The notes: a model not told the origin generated them from the sequence alone. A stretch of DNA of 64,000 nucleotides from Streptomyces sp. ISL-10 (GCF_018614575.1 NZ_JAGGOJ010000003.1:186001-250000), one strand, 5' to 3'. Positions 43,165 to 51,609 are shown, counted from the first letter of the stretch. Translations and numbers: made by a program.

Positions 43165-44972
43165 AGAAGGCCGCCGCGGGGCAGCAGGGCGGCAAGCCCG
43201 ACCCGGCCACCGAAGCGTTCGCTGCCGGGCTCGCCATGGTCAAGCGGAACCCGGCCTTCGCCGCCGTCGAGGCCGAGTTCTGCCGGCAGGGCAAGTGCGC
43301 CGCCACGCCCGCCGGGGGGCTTGCGGCCGTGGACTCCAACGGCGTCGTCCACGTCCACCCCTCCCGGCGTGCCGAACCGGACGACTGGGCCTGGACCCTC
43401 GCGCACTGCCTGCTGCACCTCGGGTTCGGGCACGTGCCCGCGGCCAAGGAGGCACGGCGCGAGCAGCCCGACCGCTTCGAGCGGGCCGCACGCTGCACGG
43501 TGGTCAACCGCTTCCTGCTCACCTTCCCGGTGGGCCGCCCTCCCGGCCACCTCCCCGAGGCGTATCCGGGCGGCGACGAGGCGATGCTCGCCGCCCGCTG
43601 GCGCCGCGACGGCATCCCGGCCGCCTACGAGCGCTGCGGCACCGCGGGCGAGCACCCCGACCAGGTCCTGGTGCCCTGGCAGATGTGGAACACTGCCCCG
43701 CCCGACTGGGAGACCGCCTTCGCCCACGCGCTCACCCGCAGTGTCTCCGCCGCCATGGACGTGGCGGGCGGCCGTCGCGACCGCGTCACCGGCGAGCGCG
43801 TGCCCCAGCGGCCCTGGGACCGGGCCCTGAACTGGTTCGTCTCCTCGTACCCCCTGCTCGGCGGCCTGGCGGCCGGCCTCACGGTCGTCGCCGACGCCGA
43901 ACTCGCCCGCACGCAGGACATCTCCATCGCCGCCGTCAGCTCCGTCGCGGGCGAGATCTACATCAATCCGCTGCGGACCTTCACCGACGAGGAGTGGCGC
44001 TTCATCCTGGCGCACGAGATGCTGCACGCCGCCCTGCGCCACGGCGAACGCCGCGGCGCCCGCGACCCGGTGCTCTTCAACGTCGCCGCCGACTTCGTCG
44101 TCAACGGCTGGCTGGTCCAGATGCGTGTCGGCGAGATGCCCGAGGGGCTGCTGTACGACCCCGACCTCAAGGACCTGTCGGTGGAGGAGGTCTACGACCG
44201 CATCGCCACCGACCTGCGCCGCCGTCGCCGATTGGCGACCCTGCGCGGCAAGGGCGCCGGCGACATCCTCGGCGAGCCGCTGCCGCACCCGGATGCCCGC
44301 CCCTACGCCGACCTGGACGACTTCTACCGGCGCGGCCTGGTGCAGGGCTTCGACCTGCACCAGTACGGCGAGCGCGGTCTGCTGCCCGCCGGTCTCGTCC
44401 AGGAGATCCGCGCCCTGGCCCACCCGCCTGTGCCGTGGGACGCCCAACTGGCCCGCTGGTTCGACGAGTACGTGCCCCGGCCCGAGCCCGTACGGTCCTA
44501 TGCGCGCCCGGCCCGCCGGCAGGCGTCCACCCCCGACATCCCGCGCGCCGGACGGTACTTCCCGTCCGAGGAGACGCCCCGCTGCACCTTCGGTGTCGTC
44601 CTCGACACGTCCGGCTCGATGAACAGCGCCCTGCTCGGCAAGGCTCTCGGCGCGATCGCCTCGTACGCCGAGGCCCGTGACGTCCCGGCCGCCCGCGTCG
44701 TCTTCTGCGACGCGGCGGCCTACGACGCCGGATACCTCCCCCCGGCGGAGATCGCCGGCCGGGTACGGGTCCGCGGGCGCGGCGGGACGGTGCTCCAGCC
44801 GGGCATCGACCTGATCCACCGCGCCGACGACTTCCCCGCGAACGCCCCGGTCCTGGTCATCACCGACGGATGGTGCGACACGCTGCGCGTCCGCCGCGAG
44901 CACGCCTTCCTGATCCCCCAGGGCGCGTCACTGCCGTTCACGCCCCGAGGCCCGGTCTTCCGGCTGACGTGA
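43161..44972 (+). CDS. VWA-like protein with putative metallopeptidase domain (DUF2201 type)
   Basis: 603-residue partner of the MoxR ATPase. The N-terminal half is a putative zinc peptidase with HEMLH at 285-289 (AHEMLHAALRHGE). A second, degenerate pattern HCLLHLGFGH lies at 82-91. Low-complexity links follow, then a VWA-like domain from about residue 475 with a MIDAS-type DTSGSMNS and ITDGW near 570. Cytosolic (no signal). MoxR/VWA pairs bring a client to the ATPase; whether this one cuts protein is unknown. Starts at GTG overlapping the MoxR stop (GTGA). Confidence 0.87.
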   Translation: MKKAAAGQQGGKPDPATEAFAAGLAMVKRNPAFAAVEAEFCRQGKCAATPAGGLAAVDSNGVVHVHPSRRAEPDDWAWTLAHCLLHLGFGHVPAAKEARREQPDRFERAARCTVVNRFLLTFPVGRPPGHLPEAYPGGDEAMLAARWRRDGIPAAYERCGTAGEHPDQVLVPWQMWNTAPPDWETAFAHALTRSVSAAMDVAGGRRDRVTGERVPQRPWDRALNWFVSSYPLLGGLAAGLTVVADAELARTQDISIAAVSSVAGEIYINPLRTFTDEEWRFILAHEMLHAALRHGERRGARDPVLFNVAADFVVNGWLVQMRVGEMPEGLLYDPDLKDLSVEEVYDRIATDLRRRRRLATLRGKGAGDILGEPLPHPDARPYADLDDFYRRGLVQGFDLHQYGERGLLPAGLVQEIRALAHPPVPWDAQLARWFDEYVPRPEPVRSYARPARRQASTPDIPRAGRYFPSEETPRCTFGVVLDTSGSMNSALLGKALGAIASYAEARDVPAARVVFCDAAAYDAGYLPPAEIAGRVRVRGRGGTVLQPGIDLIHRADDFPANAPVLVITDGWCDTLRVRREHAFLIPQGASLPFTPRGPVFRLT

Positions 44973-45062
44973 TGGCGCGGGGCAGTTCGGGGCGGACCCC
45001 GAGCGCCGCAGAGGGCCGGTGCGCGGGGGTGGTGGTGGCCGAAAGCGGACGGGCAAGGCAGT

Positions 45063-46265
45063 TCACAGGACTCCGCCCGCCTCGTCGTGGAACACCTCCG
45101 GCCAGTAGCGGTAGTCATCGGGGCTTGCCGCGGGGAGGCAGGCGACCGGGTCGACCGAGGCGAGGGCGGCGGCCATCGTGTCGGCGAGGCAGTCGTAGAA
45201 GTCGTCGGTGAAATCGTGCTCCTTGTCGAGCGTCTGCTCCCGGCTGTGCATCCACACCGTGAAGGCCAGCGTGGAGATGTCCGCGTTGACCGGGGTGACG
45301 GTGTCCGAGTGGTACTCCCGGTAGTGCACCTGGCCCGTGCGGCCATCGATCAGGGCCTCGAAGTCGTGGACCAGGCTCCCCAGGCACACCAGCCACTCCG
45401 CACCGGCCGGCAGCCGCTCGCCCCCGTCCTCCCCGGTCTCCTCCCTCTCGGGCAGCGTCTGCAGCAGGTAGTCGTCGCGCCACAGCTCGAACATGAGACC
45501 GTCCTGCGGGAGCCCGACCTCCGTGAGGAACCTGCGTGTCGGCTCGTGCTCCAGAGCGGCCGGCAGGTCCGCCGGAGCCATACGGACCACTTCGCCCGGC
45601 CCGAACTCCTCGTCCAGCAAACCCTTCGGAAGATCGAGCCGCAGGCCATCGCCCGGCGCGGCGATCAGGGCCAGGGGACGTATCAGCGCGGCGATCCGCC
45701 AGAACGCCGGGACGGCGTGGTCCCACTCCTGCGGATCCCCGGCAGCGCCCCAGCCGCCGTCTCCCCACTCCTCGTCGGTGAAGACGGACAGCAGTCGCGC
45801 CGTGGCCTCCTCCACCACCTCCGGGCCCGTGCGGCCCACCAGGTCGGCGAAGTCGCCCCGCAGCGCGGTGAAGTCGTCGACAGCCGACAGGAAGCGCGCG
45901 AGGGCGTCGACGGAGGGGGCGAGCGGGAACACCTCGGCGCTCTCCGGGTGCTTGTCGAACAGCCACATGCTGAACACACGGCCCGTCGTCCCGTCAACCA
46001 CGATCTCGTCCGCCTCGTCACCCTGGACCAGGAGATGCCCCAGGACGAACAAGGAGCCGGTGTCCGGGGCGAGTACGGACGCGTCCGCGCCCATGTCGAG
46101 CACGTACTGGCGGACGGTCAGCGACCGTGCCTCGGACAGCGGACCGAAGCGCATCAGGGCGTGCCCGTCCGGCAGTCCGCCGGCGGTCAGCCGCCGCCGC
46201 GTCGGATCGTGCCTGAACTCCGGATCGAACGCGTGCTCCGGCATGGTGATGGTCGTGCCCGTCAT
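45063..46265 (-). CDS. Protein with two SUKH-4-like domains (orphan immunity-type protein)
   Basis: 400 residues built of two copies of a SUKH-4-like module. Copy one (about 20-195) contains SLFVLGHLLVQGD, VVDGTTGRVFSMWL and a FLSAVDDFTALRG helix. Copy two (about 205-395) contains LPKGLLDEEFG, LVCLGSLVHDFEALIDGRTGQVHYREYH, and ADISTLAFTVWMHSR. SUKH proteins are immunity proteins for polymorphic toxins or general protein-binding modules (family knowledge). No toxin gene is beside it. ATG start with GGGGGC upstream. Single gene. Confidence 0.72.
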   Translation of the reverse strand: MTGTTITMPEHAFDPEFRHDPTRRRLTAGGLPDGHALMRFGPLSEARSLTVRQYVLDMGADASVLAPDTGSLFVLGHLLVQGDEADEIVVDGTTGRVFSMWLFDKHPESAEVFPLAPSVDALARFLSAVDDFTALRGDFADLVGRTGPEVVEEATARLLSVFTDEEWGDGGWGAAGDPQEWDHAVPAFWRIAALIRPLALIAAPGDGLRLDLPKGLLDEEFGPGEVVRMAPADLPAALEHEPTRRFLTEVGLPQDGLMFELWRDDYLLQTLPEREETGEDGGERLPAGAEWLVCLGSLVHDFEALIDGRTGQVHYREYHSDTVTPVNADISTLAFTVWMHSREQTLDKEHDFTDDFYDCLADTMAAALASVDPVACLPAASPDDYRYWPEVFHDEAGGVL

Positions 46266-46362
46266 GATGCCCCCGGTCGGTCGTTCGTGGTGCTGATCCT
46301 TCGCAACAACCACAGTAGGACCGGCCACTGACAACGGCCTGACGGGTGCCGCGAGCCCGGTG

Positions 46363-46512
46363 CCAGGCCCGGGCGGCGGCGAACGGGACGAAGGCCGTCC
46401 AGGAGGCGGGGGAGAGGGCGAGGTGGAGGCCCTCCACCTCCTTGGAGTCGCGGACGTGGACGGTGTCGGGGCAGGCGGCGACCTCGACACAGGAGTCGCC
46501 GGAGCCGCCGCG
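46363..46512 (-). pseudogene. DUF397 gene fragment (C-terminal part)
   Basis: Encodes GSGDSCVEVAACPDTVHVRD and on to LALSPASWTAFVPFAAARA, almost the same as the end of the intact DUF397 gene at 48299. The intact TGA stop is TGG here (CCA at 46363-46365), so the frame runs on, and the N-terminus is missing, replaced by a piece of the XRE gene. Confidence 0.8.
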
Positions 46513-46541
46513 CATGATGGATCTCGATGTTGCGCAGTCCG
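46513..46541 (-). pseudogene. 29-bp fragment of the XRE/DUF5753 gene
   Basis: CATGAT plus GGATCTCGATGTTGCGCAGT match 48769-48799 of the intact regulator (encoding ELRNIEIQI), with a 2-nt deletion. It joins the DUF397 fragment to the MsrB fragment. Confidence 0.65.
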
Positions 46542-46544
46542 GCC

Positions 46545-46694
46545 GGCATGATCCGCACGGAGGTCCGCTGCGCCCGCTGCGGCTCGCACCTGGGCCATGT
46601 CTTCGAGGGCGAGGGCTACCCGACGCCGACGGACCAGCGGTACTGCATCAACTCGATCTCGTTGCGACTGGCTCCGGACGAAGAGCAAGACTGA
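46545..46694 (+). pseudogene. Truncated second msrB copy (3' third)
   Basis: The 48-codon frame from ATG 46548 repeats residues 90-135 of the intact MsrB at 41532 with few changes (retaining CARC and RYCINS with the catalytic Cys) and a different tail (APDEEQD). It lacks the first zinc pair and the N-terminal half of the fold, so it should be inactive. No ribosome site. Confidence 0.82.
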
Positions 46695-46863
46695 GACAGT
46701 CGGTCCCAGCGGGGCGTTGGCCAACCGGTCCCGTACGGCTCCACGGCCTGTCCACGGCCGCGGATGTGGATGAGGACAATCGCGGTAGGCAGGCGGTCCG
46801 TTGGGCGATCAACGATCCCGTACTCTCAGGGCGTTCGATGGTCGCAAAGGGGTGGGGGTCCGC

Positions 46864-48234
46864 GTGTCGACACAAGGGAATGATGGCCGGCCCGGTGGGA
46901 GGGCACCGGCGAGCCGGTGGCGGAAGCTGATCGGCGTACTGATCGTGGGCGGTGTGGGGCTCGCCGTCGTCGGCGGCATCGCCTCCGTCTTCCTGGCCGG
47001 CTCGGGCTATCTGCCCTTCTTCTCCATGAGGGTCGTCTGGGAGACCCCGGTCGACCGCAAGGCGGCCGAACACGGCAACGGCAACTGGCTTGTCGGCGAC
47101 ACCGTCGTCCGCAGCCGCTTCGACGCCGTCACCGCCTTCGACGCGGGGTCGGGCAAGAAGCGCTGGGAGTACGTCGTGCCCCGCCGGGCCGATATCTGCG
47201 CGGTCAGCACCGTCGCCGACGGCTCCGTCGTGCTGATCGCCTACGGCGAGGCGGGCGCGGCGGGAAGCACCGAGGTGGAGAAGGGCAAGGGCTGCGCCAC
47301 CGTCGCCGCGATCGCCCTCACCGACGGCCGCGAACTGTGGCACACCCCCCGCGCACCGGCAACCGGCGACGTGACCGCCGAACCCGACCTCGTCGCCACC
47401 GGCGGAGGACTGGCCGTACTCCGGGACAGCGACGGCTCCCGGCAGGTGAGGGAGATGGAGAAGGCTTCCGGCCGGTCCGGCGTCCATGCCGTGCGCGCCT
47501 TCGACCTGCGAACCGGAACCCCGCGCTGGAAGGCCGCCGTACCGAAGGGCTGCGTCCCGCACCGGGTCGCCGCCGCCGCGAAGCATGTCCTCGCCGTCGT
47601 CGGCTGCGACGACGAACTGAAGCTCACCGCGTTCGACCCGGCCGACGGCAAGGAGCGGTGGACCGTTCCCCTCGGCGCACGGCGTGCCGTCACCAGCGCG
47701 GACGTGACCTTCCTGTCCGCCGAACCGGCCGTGCTGCGCGTCGCGGAGGGAGAGCGAGGCGTGAACGCCTTCCTCGCCTTCGGCCATGACGGCCGCCCCC
47801 AGGCGCAGATCGAGGCCACCGGCGACTACGGCAAGATCCCGCTGGACAAGCCGAACAAGGTGGCCGTCGCCGACGGGAAACTCTTCGCCGCCGCCGAGCA
47901 CGAGGACAATGTCAACCTCGATCGGCTCGTCGCCTTCGACCTGGCGAGCGGTGACGAGGCGTGGCGGGGGGAGGGCCCGGGCGGCTCGTACGACGTCGCG
48001 GCGCTGCACGTGGAGGACGGGCGGATGACGGTCCTGACCAGCTCCCCGAAGTACGGGGACGGGCTGATGGTCTTCGACGCCGCCACGGGCGACGAGGAGG
48101 ACGACCGCGCCTTCCGCGAGGACCCGGTCAGCGGCTACGACGAGCTCGCGGACGTGCTCACCTACAAGGACCTGGTCATCGCCGTGCGCTGGGGCGAGGG
48201 CGTGCGGCCCTTCTCCGCGTACGAGCGCTGGTGA
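46864..48234 (+). CDS. Membrane-anchored PQQ-like beta-propeller protein
   Basis: About 456 residues. A basic N-terminus and one membrane helix (about 20-45, VLIVGGVGLAVVGGIASVFL) place a beta-propeller outside the cell. The repeats have PQQ-like/WD40 features: GDTVVRSRFDAVTAFDAGSGKKRWEYV, VRAFDLRTGTPRWKAAV, LTAFDPADGKERWTVP, LVAFDLASGDEAWRG. It binds no obvious cofactor and is probably a protein-interaction scaffold; exact role unknown. GTG at 46864 chosen; a GTG four codons upstream is possible. TACTCT near 46820 may be its -10. Confidence 0.82.
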   Translation: MSTQGNDGRPGGRAPASRWRKLIGVLIVGGVGLAVVGGIASVFLAGSGYLPFFSMRVVWETPVDRKAAEHGNGNWLVGDTVVRSRFDAVTAFDAGSGKKRWEYVVPRRADICAVSTVADGSVVLIAYGEAGAAGSTEVEKGKGCATVAAIALTDGRELWHTPRAPATGDVTAEPDLVATGGGLAVLRDSDGSRQVREMEKASGRSGVHAVRAFDLRTGTPRWKAAVPKGCVPHRVAAAAKHVLAVVGCDDELKLTAFDPADGKERWTVPLGARRAVTSADVTFLSAEPAVLRVAEGERGVNAFLAFGHDGRPQAQIEATGDYGKIPLDKPNKVAVADGKLFAAAEHEDNVNLDRLVAFDLASGDEAWRGEGPGGSYDVAALHVEDGRMTVLTSSPKYGDGLMVFDAATGDEEDDRAFREDPVSGYDELADVLTYKDLVIAVRWGEGVRPFSAYERW

Positions 48235-48246
48235 CGGGTCCGGACA

Positions 48247-48276
48247 GGCTGTCCGCTTCCGCCGAAGCGGACAGCC
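48247..48276. terminator. Hairpin between the propeller gene and DUF397
   Basis: Perfect 13-bp inverted repeat (48247-48259 and 48264-48276), loop CGCC, in the 64-bp gap between convergent genes. Confidence 0.75.
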
Positions 48277-48298
48277 GCGCGCGTTCGCGCCCTGGACG

Positions 48299-48547
48299 TC
48301 AGGCCCGTGCGGCGGCGAAGGGGACGAAGGCGGTCCAGGAGGCGGGGGAGAGGGCGAGTTGGGGACCCTCGGTGTCCTTGGAGTCGCGGACGTGGACGGT
48401 GTCGGGGCAGGCTGCGACCTCGACGCAGGAGTCGCCGGAGCCGCTGCTGTAACTGGACTTGTGCCAGGAGAGGGCGACTTCGACGCACGAATCACCGGAG
48501 CTGCCGCTGTAGCTGCTCTTGAACCAGACCAGTTCTGTGGTGCTCAT
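48299..48547 (-). CDS. DUF397 protein with duplicated N-terminal motif
   Basis: 82 residues of the DUF397 family, small proteins made next to XRE/DUF5753 regulators and thought to act with them. The first motif WFKSSYSGSSGDSCVEVAL is repeated at once as WHKSSYSSGSGDSCVEVA before the usual CPDTVHVRDSKD and C-terminal SWTAFVPFAA, so the protein has 1.3 copies of the domain. ATG overlaps the regulator stop (ATGA), so it is translationally coupled. A broken copy lies at 46363-46512. Confidence 0.88.
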   Translation of the reverse strand: MSTTELVWFKSSYSGSSGDSCVEVALSWHKSSYSSGSGDSCVEVAACPDTVHVRDSKDTEGPQLALSPASWTAFVPFAAARA

Positions 48548-49578
48548 ACCGCTCCTCGCATCTGCCGCAACAGGCTCAGGGAGTCCTCCAGGGTAAGAGC
48601 CTGTGACCGCATCCTGGCATACCGCATCTGGAGCATGCTGACCACTTTCGGGTCGGAGATGAACTGGCCGTTCTCCTGCCCCTCGCAGTAGCCGAGCCAG
48701 CGGTTGTCCAGGGTCTCCAGCAGTTGCATGGGACCGTGCAGACCGGCGTGGTCCTCGCGCACCAGCGGCATGATCTGGATCTCGATGTTGCGCAGTTCGG
48801 CGAGGGCGAGGATGTGGTCGATGAGGTCCAGCGTGACCTGCTTCCCGCCGGTGCGCCGTCGGAACAGGTGCTCTTCCAGGATGAAGCTGTACGCCGTGTT
48901 CGGCCGCTCCCGCAGCAACCGCTGGCGTTCCTGCCGCGCCACGAGCTGTGCCTCGATCTGCTCGTCACCCAGTGGCGGCAACTGGTTCGTGAACAGTGTC
49001 CGCGCGTACGCCTCCGTCTGTAACAGCCCCGGGATCAACCGGCATTCGTACGTGTAGAGGCTCACCGCCTCCGCCTCCAGGCCCGCCCACTGGCGGAACC
49101 AGGTCGCCAGGCCCGGCCGCCGCGACAGGTGCCGTGCCGCGCCCCTGATCGTGCCGAACGCGTCCAGTACCTCTTCCGCCCGGTCGACAAAGGCCGCCGG
49201 GGGGAATCGCCTGCCCTGTTCGATCGAGGCGACCGTCGGCAGCGAGTACCGCACGCGTGGCGCGAACTCCTCCTGGACCTCGATGCCGACGTCGGTGGAG
49301 CCCTGGGAGACGTAGTCGTCGGAGTCGATCAGGGTCCAGCCGCTGTTCTCGATGCGCAGCAGCGCGAACGAGGGGTCGCGCAGCGAGGCGTCGTCCCGCT
49401 GCATCTGCCGCAGCACTCCGGCGTGCGGGGCCTCGGCGGCGTCGGGCGCGGTGGTGTCCATCTGGATCCGGTAGCCGAGACGCTTGCGGCCGACGAGCGC
49501 GAACTCCCACGCGGCGGCCGCCAAGGGGATGGCCAGACCGAGGATGGCGATCGTCGACTCCCAGGGAAAACCGTCCAC
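48544..49578 (-). CDS. Chimeric XRE/DUF5753 regulator with N-terminal membrane module
   Basis: 344 residues. Residues 1-99 are foreign to this family: a membrane helix (about 9-29, TIAILGLAIPLAAAAWEFAL), then a soluble part (RLGYRIQMDTTAPD and on to LLRIENSGWTLIDSDDYV). From residue 101 it becomes a typical Scr1-type regulator, but only the second half of the helix-turn-helix is left (EEFAPRVRYSLPTVASIEQGRR), followed by the DUF5753 ligand domain (about 165-340). The first helices of the HTH are missing. GTG at 49578 with GGGAG 6 nt upstream. Coupled to DUF397. DNA binding is doubtful. Confidence 0.85.
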   Translation of the reverse strand: MDGFPWESTIAILGLAIPLAAAAWEFALVGRKRLGYRIQMDTTAPDAAEAPHAGVLRQMQRDDASLRDPSFALLRIENSGWTLIDSDDYVSQGSTDVGIEVQEEFAPRVRYSLPTVASIEQGRRFPPAAFVDRAEEVLDAFGTIRGAARHLSRRPGLATWFRQWAGLEAEAVSLYTYECRLIPGLLQTEAYARTLFTNQLPPLGDEQIEAQLVARQERQRLLRERPNTAYSFILEEHLFRRRTGGKQVTLDLIDHILALAELRNIEIQIMPLVREDHAGLHGPMQLLETLDNRWLGYCEGQENGQFISDPKVVSMLQMRYARMRSQALTLEDSLSLLRQMRGAV

Positions 49579-49777
49579 CGCCGACTCCCGTGCTGACCGG
49601 ATACAGATGTGCGCCAAATTACGAGCGCGTCAGCGGGGGCTGCGACGGCTGCCAGGAGTGTTCGGACGGCATTCACCGGGCCGTCGCCAGGGACGGTGGG
49701 TGTTCACGCGGCGTTGGTCGTACGCGGGGTGGCGCGGTGGCGGGGCCGGACGTCGACGTGGCGGGCAGTTCGGTGAC

Positions 49778-50767
49778 TCACTCCCGCAGGCAGCTCAACG
49801 TCTGCATGGCCTCGCGCTCCATGCGGGAAAGATCGCCGAGGATGGTGCCTGCCTGCGCGAGGTACTGCGCATCGCCTGATTCACCGGCTTTCGTGATCAG
49901 TGCTGCGGCCTCCGTCCACAGGGTGGCTGCCTCGGTGTACAGCCCGTGGCCGGTGCGCAGGTGGCTGCTGTCGAGTAGTTGGGTGCATTCGGCGAGGAAG
50001 TCGCGGTAGAGATTACGGAACAGGGCGCCGCCGGTGCCGGCCTTCTCCATCAGGAGGGCGGCTTGGGGCAGGTCCCGTTGCGGGTTGTCGGTCCGCTGGA
50101 GCCATGTGCGTACCAGCTTGCCGGCCTTCTCGATGCCACGGTGGCCCAGGTTGGCGATGGGCGGGTTGAGGAAGGCGTCGGCGCAGGCGGTGATGGCGGG
50201 AACGATCTGGCCCTTCGGGGAGGGCAGGTTCCTCGGAGCGGTGAGGGTGAAGGACCGGTGCTTGGCGGTCATCGGGCCGCGCGCGGCCCTGGCCTGGGCG
50301 AGGCTGGTCAGGCTGGTGGATACCGTTCCGCCTTGCTGGTCGGTGTCCACCAGGTAGGCGTCGTGGTCGTCGTAGCCGTACATGGCGACGACGTGACCGC
50401 CGAAGTGCACCTTCGACCCGAAGTAGTCCAGGTGGTAGCTGTCGAGCTGTAGTCCGACGGGGTGGCCGGCGTCGATGGGGGCTGCCACGTTCTCCCATGC
50501 CCTGCGGGGGGAGGTGGTCTCCTGGACCAGGAGCTCCAGCCCGAGCCCGGTGGCCAGGTTTCTGGTGAGGTCGAAAGGCTTGACCCGTCCCCCGAGGAAG
50601 GGAAAGCCCATGTTCTTGCTGTCCCAGTAGATGAAGGACAGACCGGAGCCGAGGCCGAAGAGCATGGGCTCGGACAGATCGAGTCCTTGGTGCCGCAGCA
50701 GCACCCCCAGAGCTGTCGTCTCACAGTGCTGCGTGCCGCGGGCATCGATGTCTTTCACCGTGGTCAT
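49778..50767 (-). CDS. BtrH-N/DUF4872-type protein (cysteine-peptidase-like fold)
   Basis: 329 residues. The N-terminal part looks like the BtrH domain: Cys15 in QHCETTALGVLLRHQG as a candidate nucleophile, GLGSGLSFIYW, and a His in FGGHVVAMYGYDD with an Asp after it (VDTD), the order of a papain-like triad. The C-terminal half (about 180-329) is helical and DUF4872-like. BtrH itself is an acyltransferase in butirosin synthesis; the substrate here is unknown. ATG overlaps the stop of the MerR gene upstream (ATGA), so the two are coupled and the MerR protein probably controls it. Confidence 0.8.
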   Translation of the reverse strand: MTTVKDIDARGTQHCETTALGVLLRHQGLDLSEPMLFGLGSGLSFIYWDSKNMGFPFLGGRVKPFDLTRNLATGLGLELLVQETTSPRRAWENVAAPIDAGHPVGLQLDSYHLDYFGSKVHFGGHVVAMYGYDDHDAYLVDTDQQGGTVSTSLTSLAQARAARGPMTAKHRSFTLTAPRNLPSPKGQIVPAITACADAFLNPPIANLGHRGIEKAGKLVRTWLQRTDNPQRDLPQAALLMEKAGTGGALFRNLYRDFLAECTQLLDSSHLRTGHGLYTEAATLWTEAAALITKAGESGDAQYLAQAGTILGDLSRMEREAMQTLSCLRE

Positions 50768-51573
50768 GCCATGCTCTCCTGGACGGGGATGATCAGCCGG
50801 GTCATCAGTTCCTCTTGCGGTGCCTCTGTCGGCCCGACGAGACAGGCCTCACGTACGGGCGCTTGCGGGCGCAGACCGCGCTCGTGGATGGCGGCGAAGA
50901 GCGCGTTGTAGGCCAAGGGCAGCTGGGCGTAGGGCCCGATGTGCACGGTCTCGGCCACGGGTCCGCCGGGCAGCACCTCGAACTCCACGCCGGACGTGCC
51001 TCCTTCCCCCTGCGGCGTCTGCACTCCGACGGCGATCTGCATCCGCTCTTCCAGGTCCAGCGGGTACAGCGCCCACAGCGGCGGCTCCCATGCGATGCCC
51101 GCCTTGCCGAGCACGGGCAGCAGCCGGCCTACGCACTCCTCGACCTTCTCCCCGATCTCCGCAGGGGTGCAGACCGCTCGCACCACTGCCAACCGTCGCT
51201 CCGGCTCCCTGCCCATCGTCACCTCATAGCCGGGCAGGCCGCCCTCCGCCAGGCGCTCCAGCATCTCCAGCCGTGCCTGGTCCCTGCTGATCCGCTCGGC
51301 CAGCCGGTCCCGCTCCGCGCGCAGGATCTGTGCCCTGGACTCGGGCTCGGCAGCCAGCGCCTGGGCGATCACAGCCAAGGGGAGATCCATCTCGCGCAGC
51401 AGGGCGATGGTCAGGGCATCGCGTGCCTGTTCAGGTGCGTAATAGCGATAGCCGGAGCCGGCGTCCACGCGGGCAGGAGCCAAGAGCCCCATCTCGTCGT
51501 AGTGCCGTAGCTGCTTGACGCTGAGCCGGCACAGGCGGGCGAAGCGCCCGATGGTGAGAAGTTCGTCTCGCAC
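50764..51573 (-). CDS. MerR-family regulator with GyrI-like effector domain
   Basis: 269 residues. The N-terminal MerR winged HTH (8-75: TIGRFARLCRLSVKQLRHYDEMGLL), a dimerisation helix (about 80-112), then a GyrI/BmrR-type ligand-binding domain (about 115-269). This layout usually means drug or small-molecule sensing. GTG start. A perfect 12-bp-arm dyad lies 12 bp upstream of it, where a MerR protein would bind its own promoter. It is followed by the BtrH-like gene as one transcript. Confidence 0.92.
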   Translation of the reverse strand: MRDELLTIGRFARLCRLSVKQLRHYDEMGLLAPARVDAGSGYRYYAPEQARDALTIALLREMDLPLAVIAQALAAEPESRAQILRAERDRLAERISRDQARLEMLERLAEGGLPGYEVTMGREPERRLAVVRAVCTPAEIGEKVEECVGRLLPVLGKAGIAWEPPLWALYPLDLEERMQIAVGVQTPQGEGGTSGVEFEVLPGGPVAETVHIGPYAQLPLAYNALFAAIHERGLRPQAPVREACLVGPTEAPQEELMTRLIIPVQESMA

Positions 51574-51584
51574 GCCATCATGGT

Positions 51585-51609
51585 GGACTCTCCCACGGTG
51601 GGAGAGTCC
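51585..51609. promoter_or_regulatory. Putative MerR operator
   Basis: Two 12-nt arms (51585-51596 and 51598-51609) in perfect inverted order around one G, just upstream of the MerR start on the minus strand. Dyads of this size between the promoter elements are typical for the family. Confidence 0.75.

Noticed and set aside
49579..49777. Possible small gene between the chimeric XRE and BtrH-like genes
   Set aside because: No frame with a start, ribosome site and plausible composition; probably promoter of the chimeric gene and tail of the BtrH transcript.
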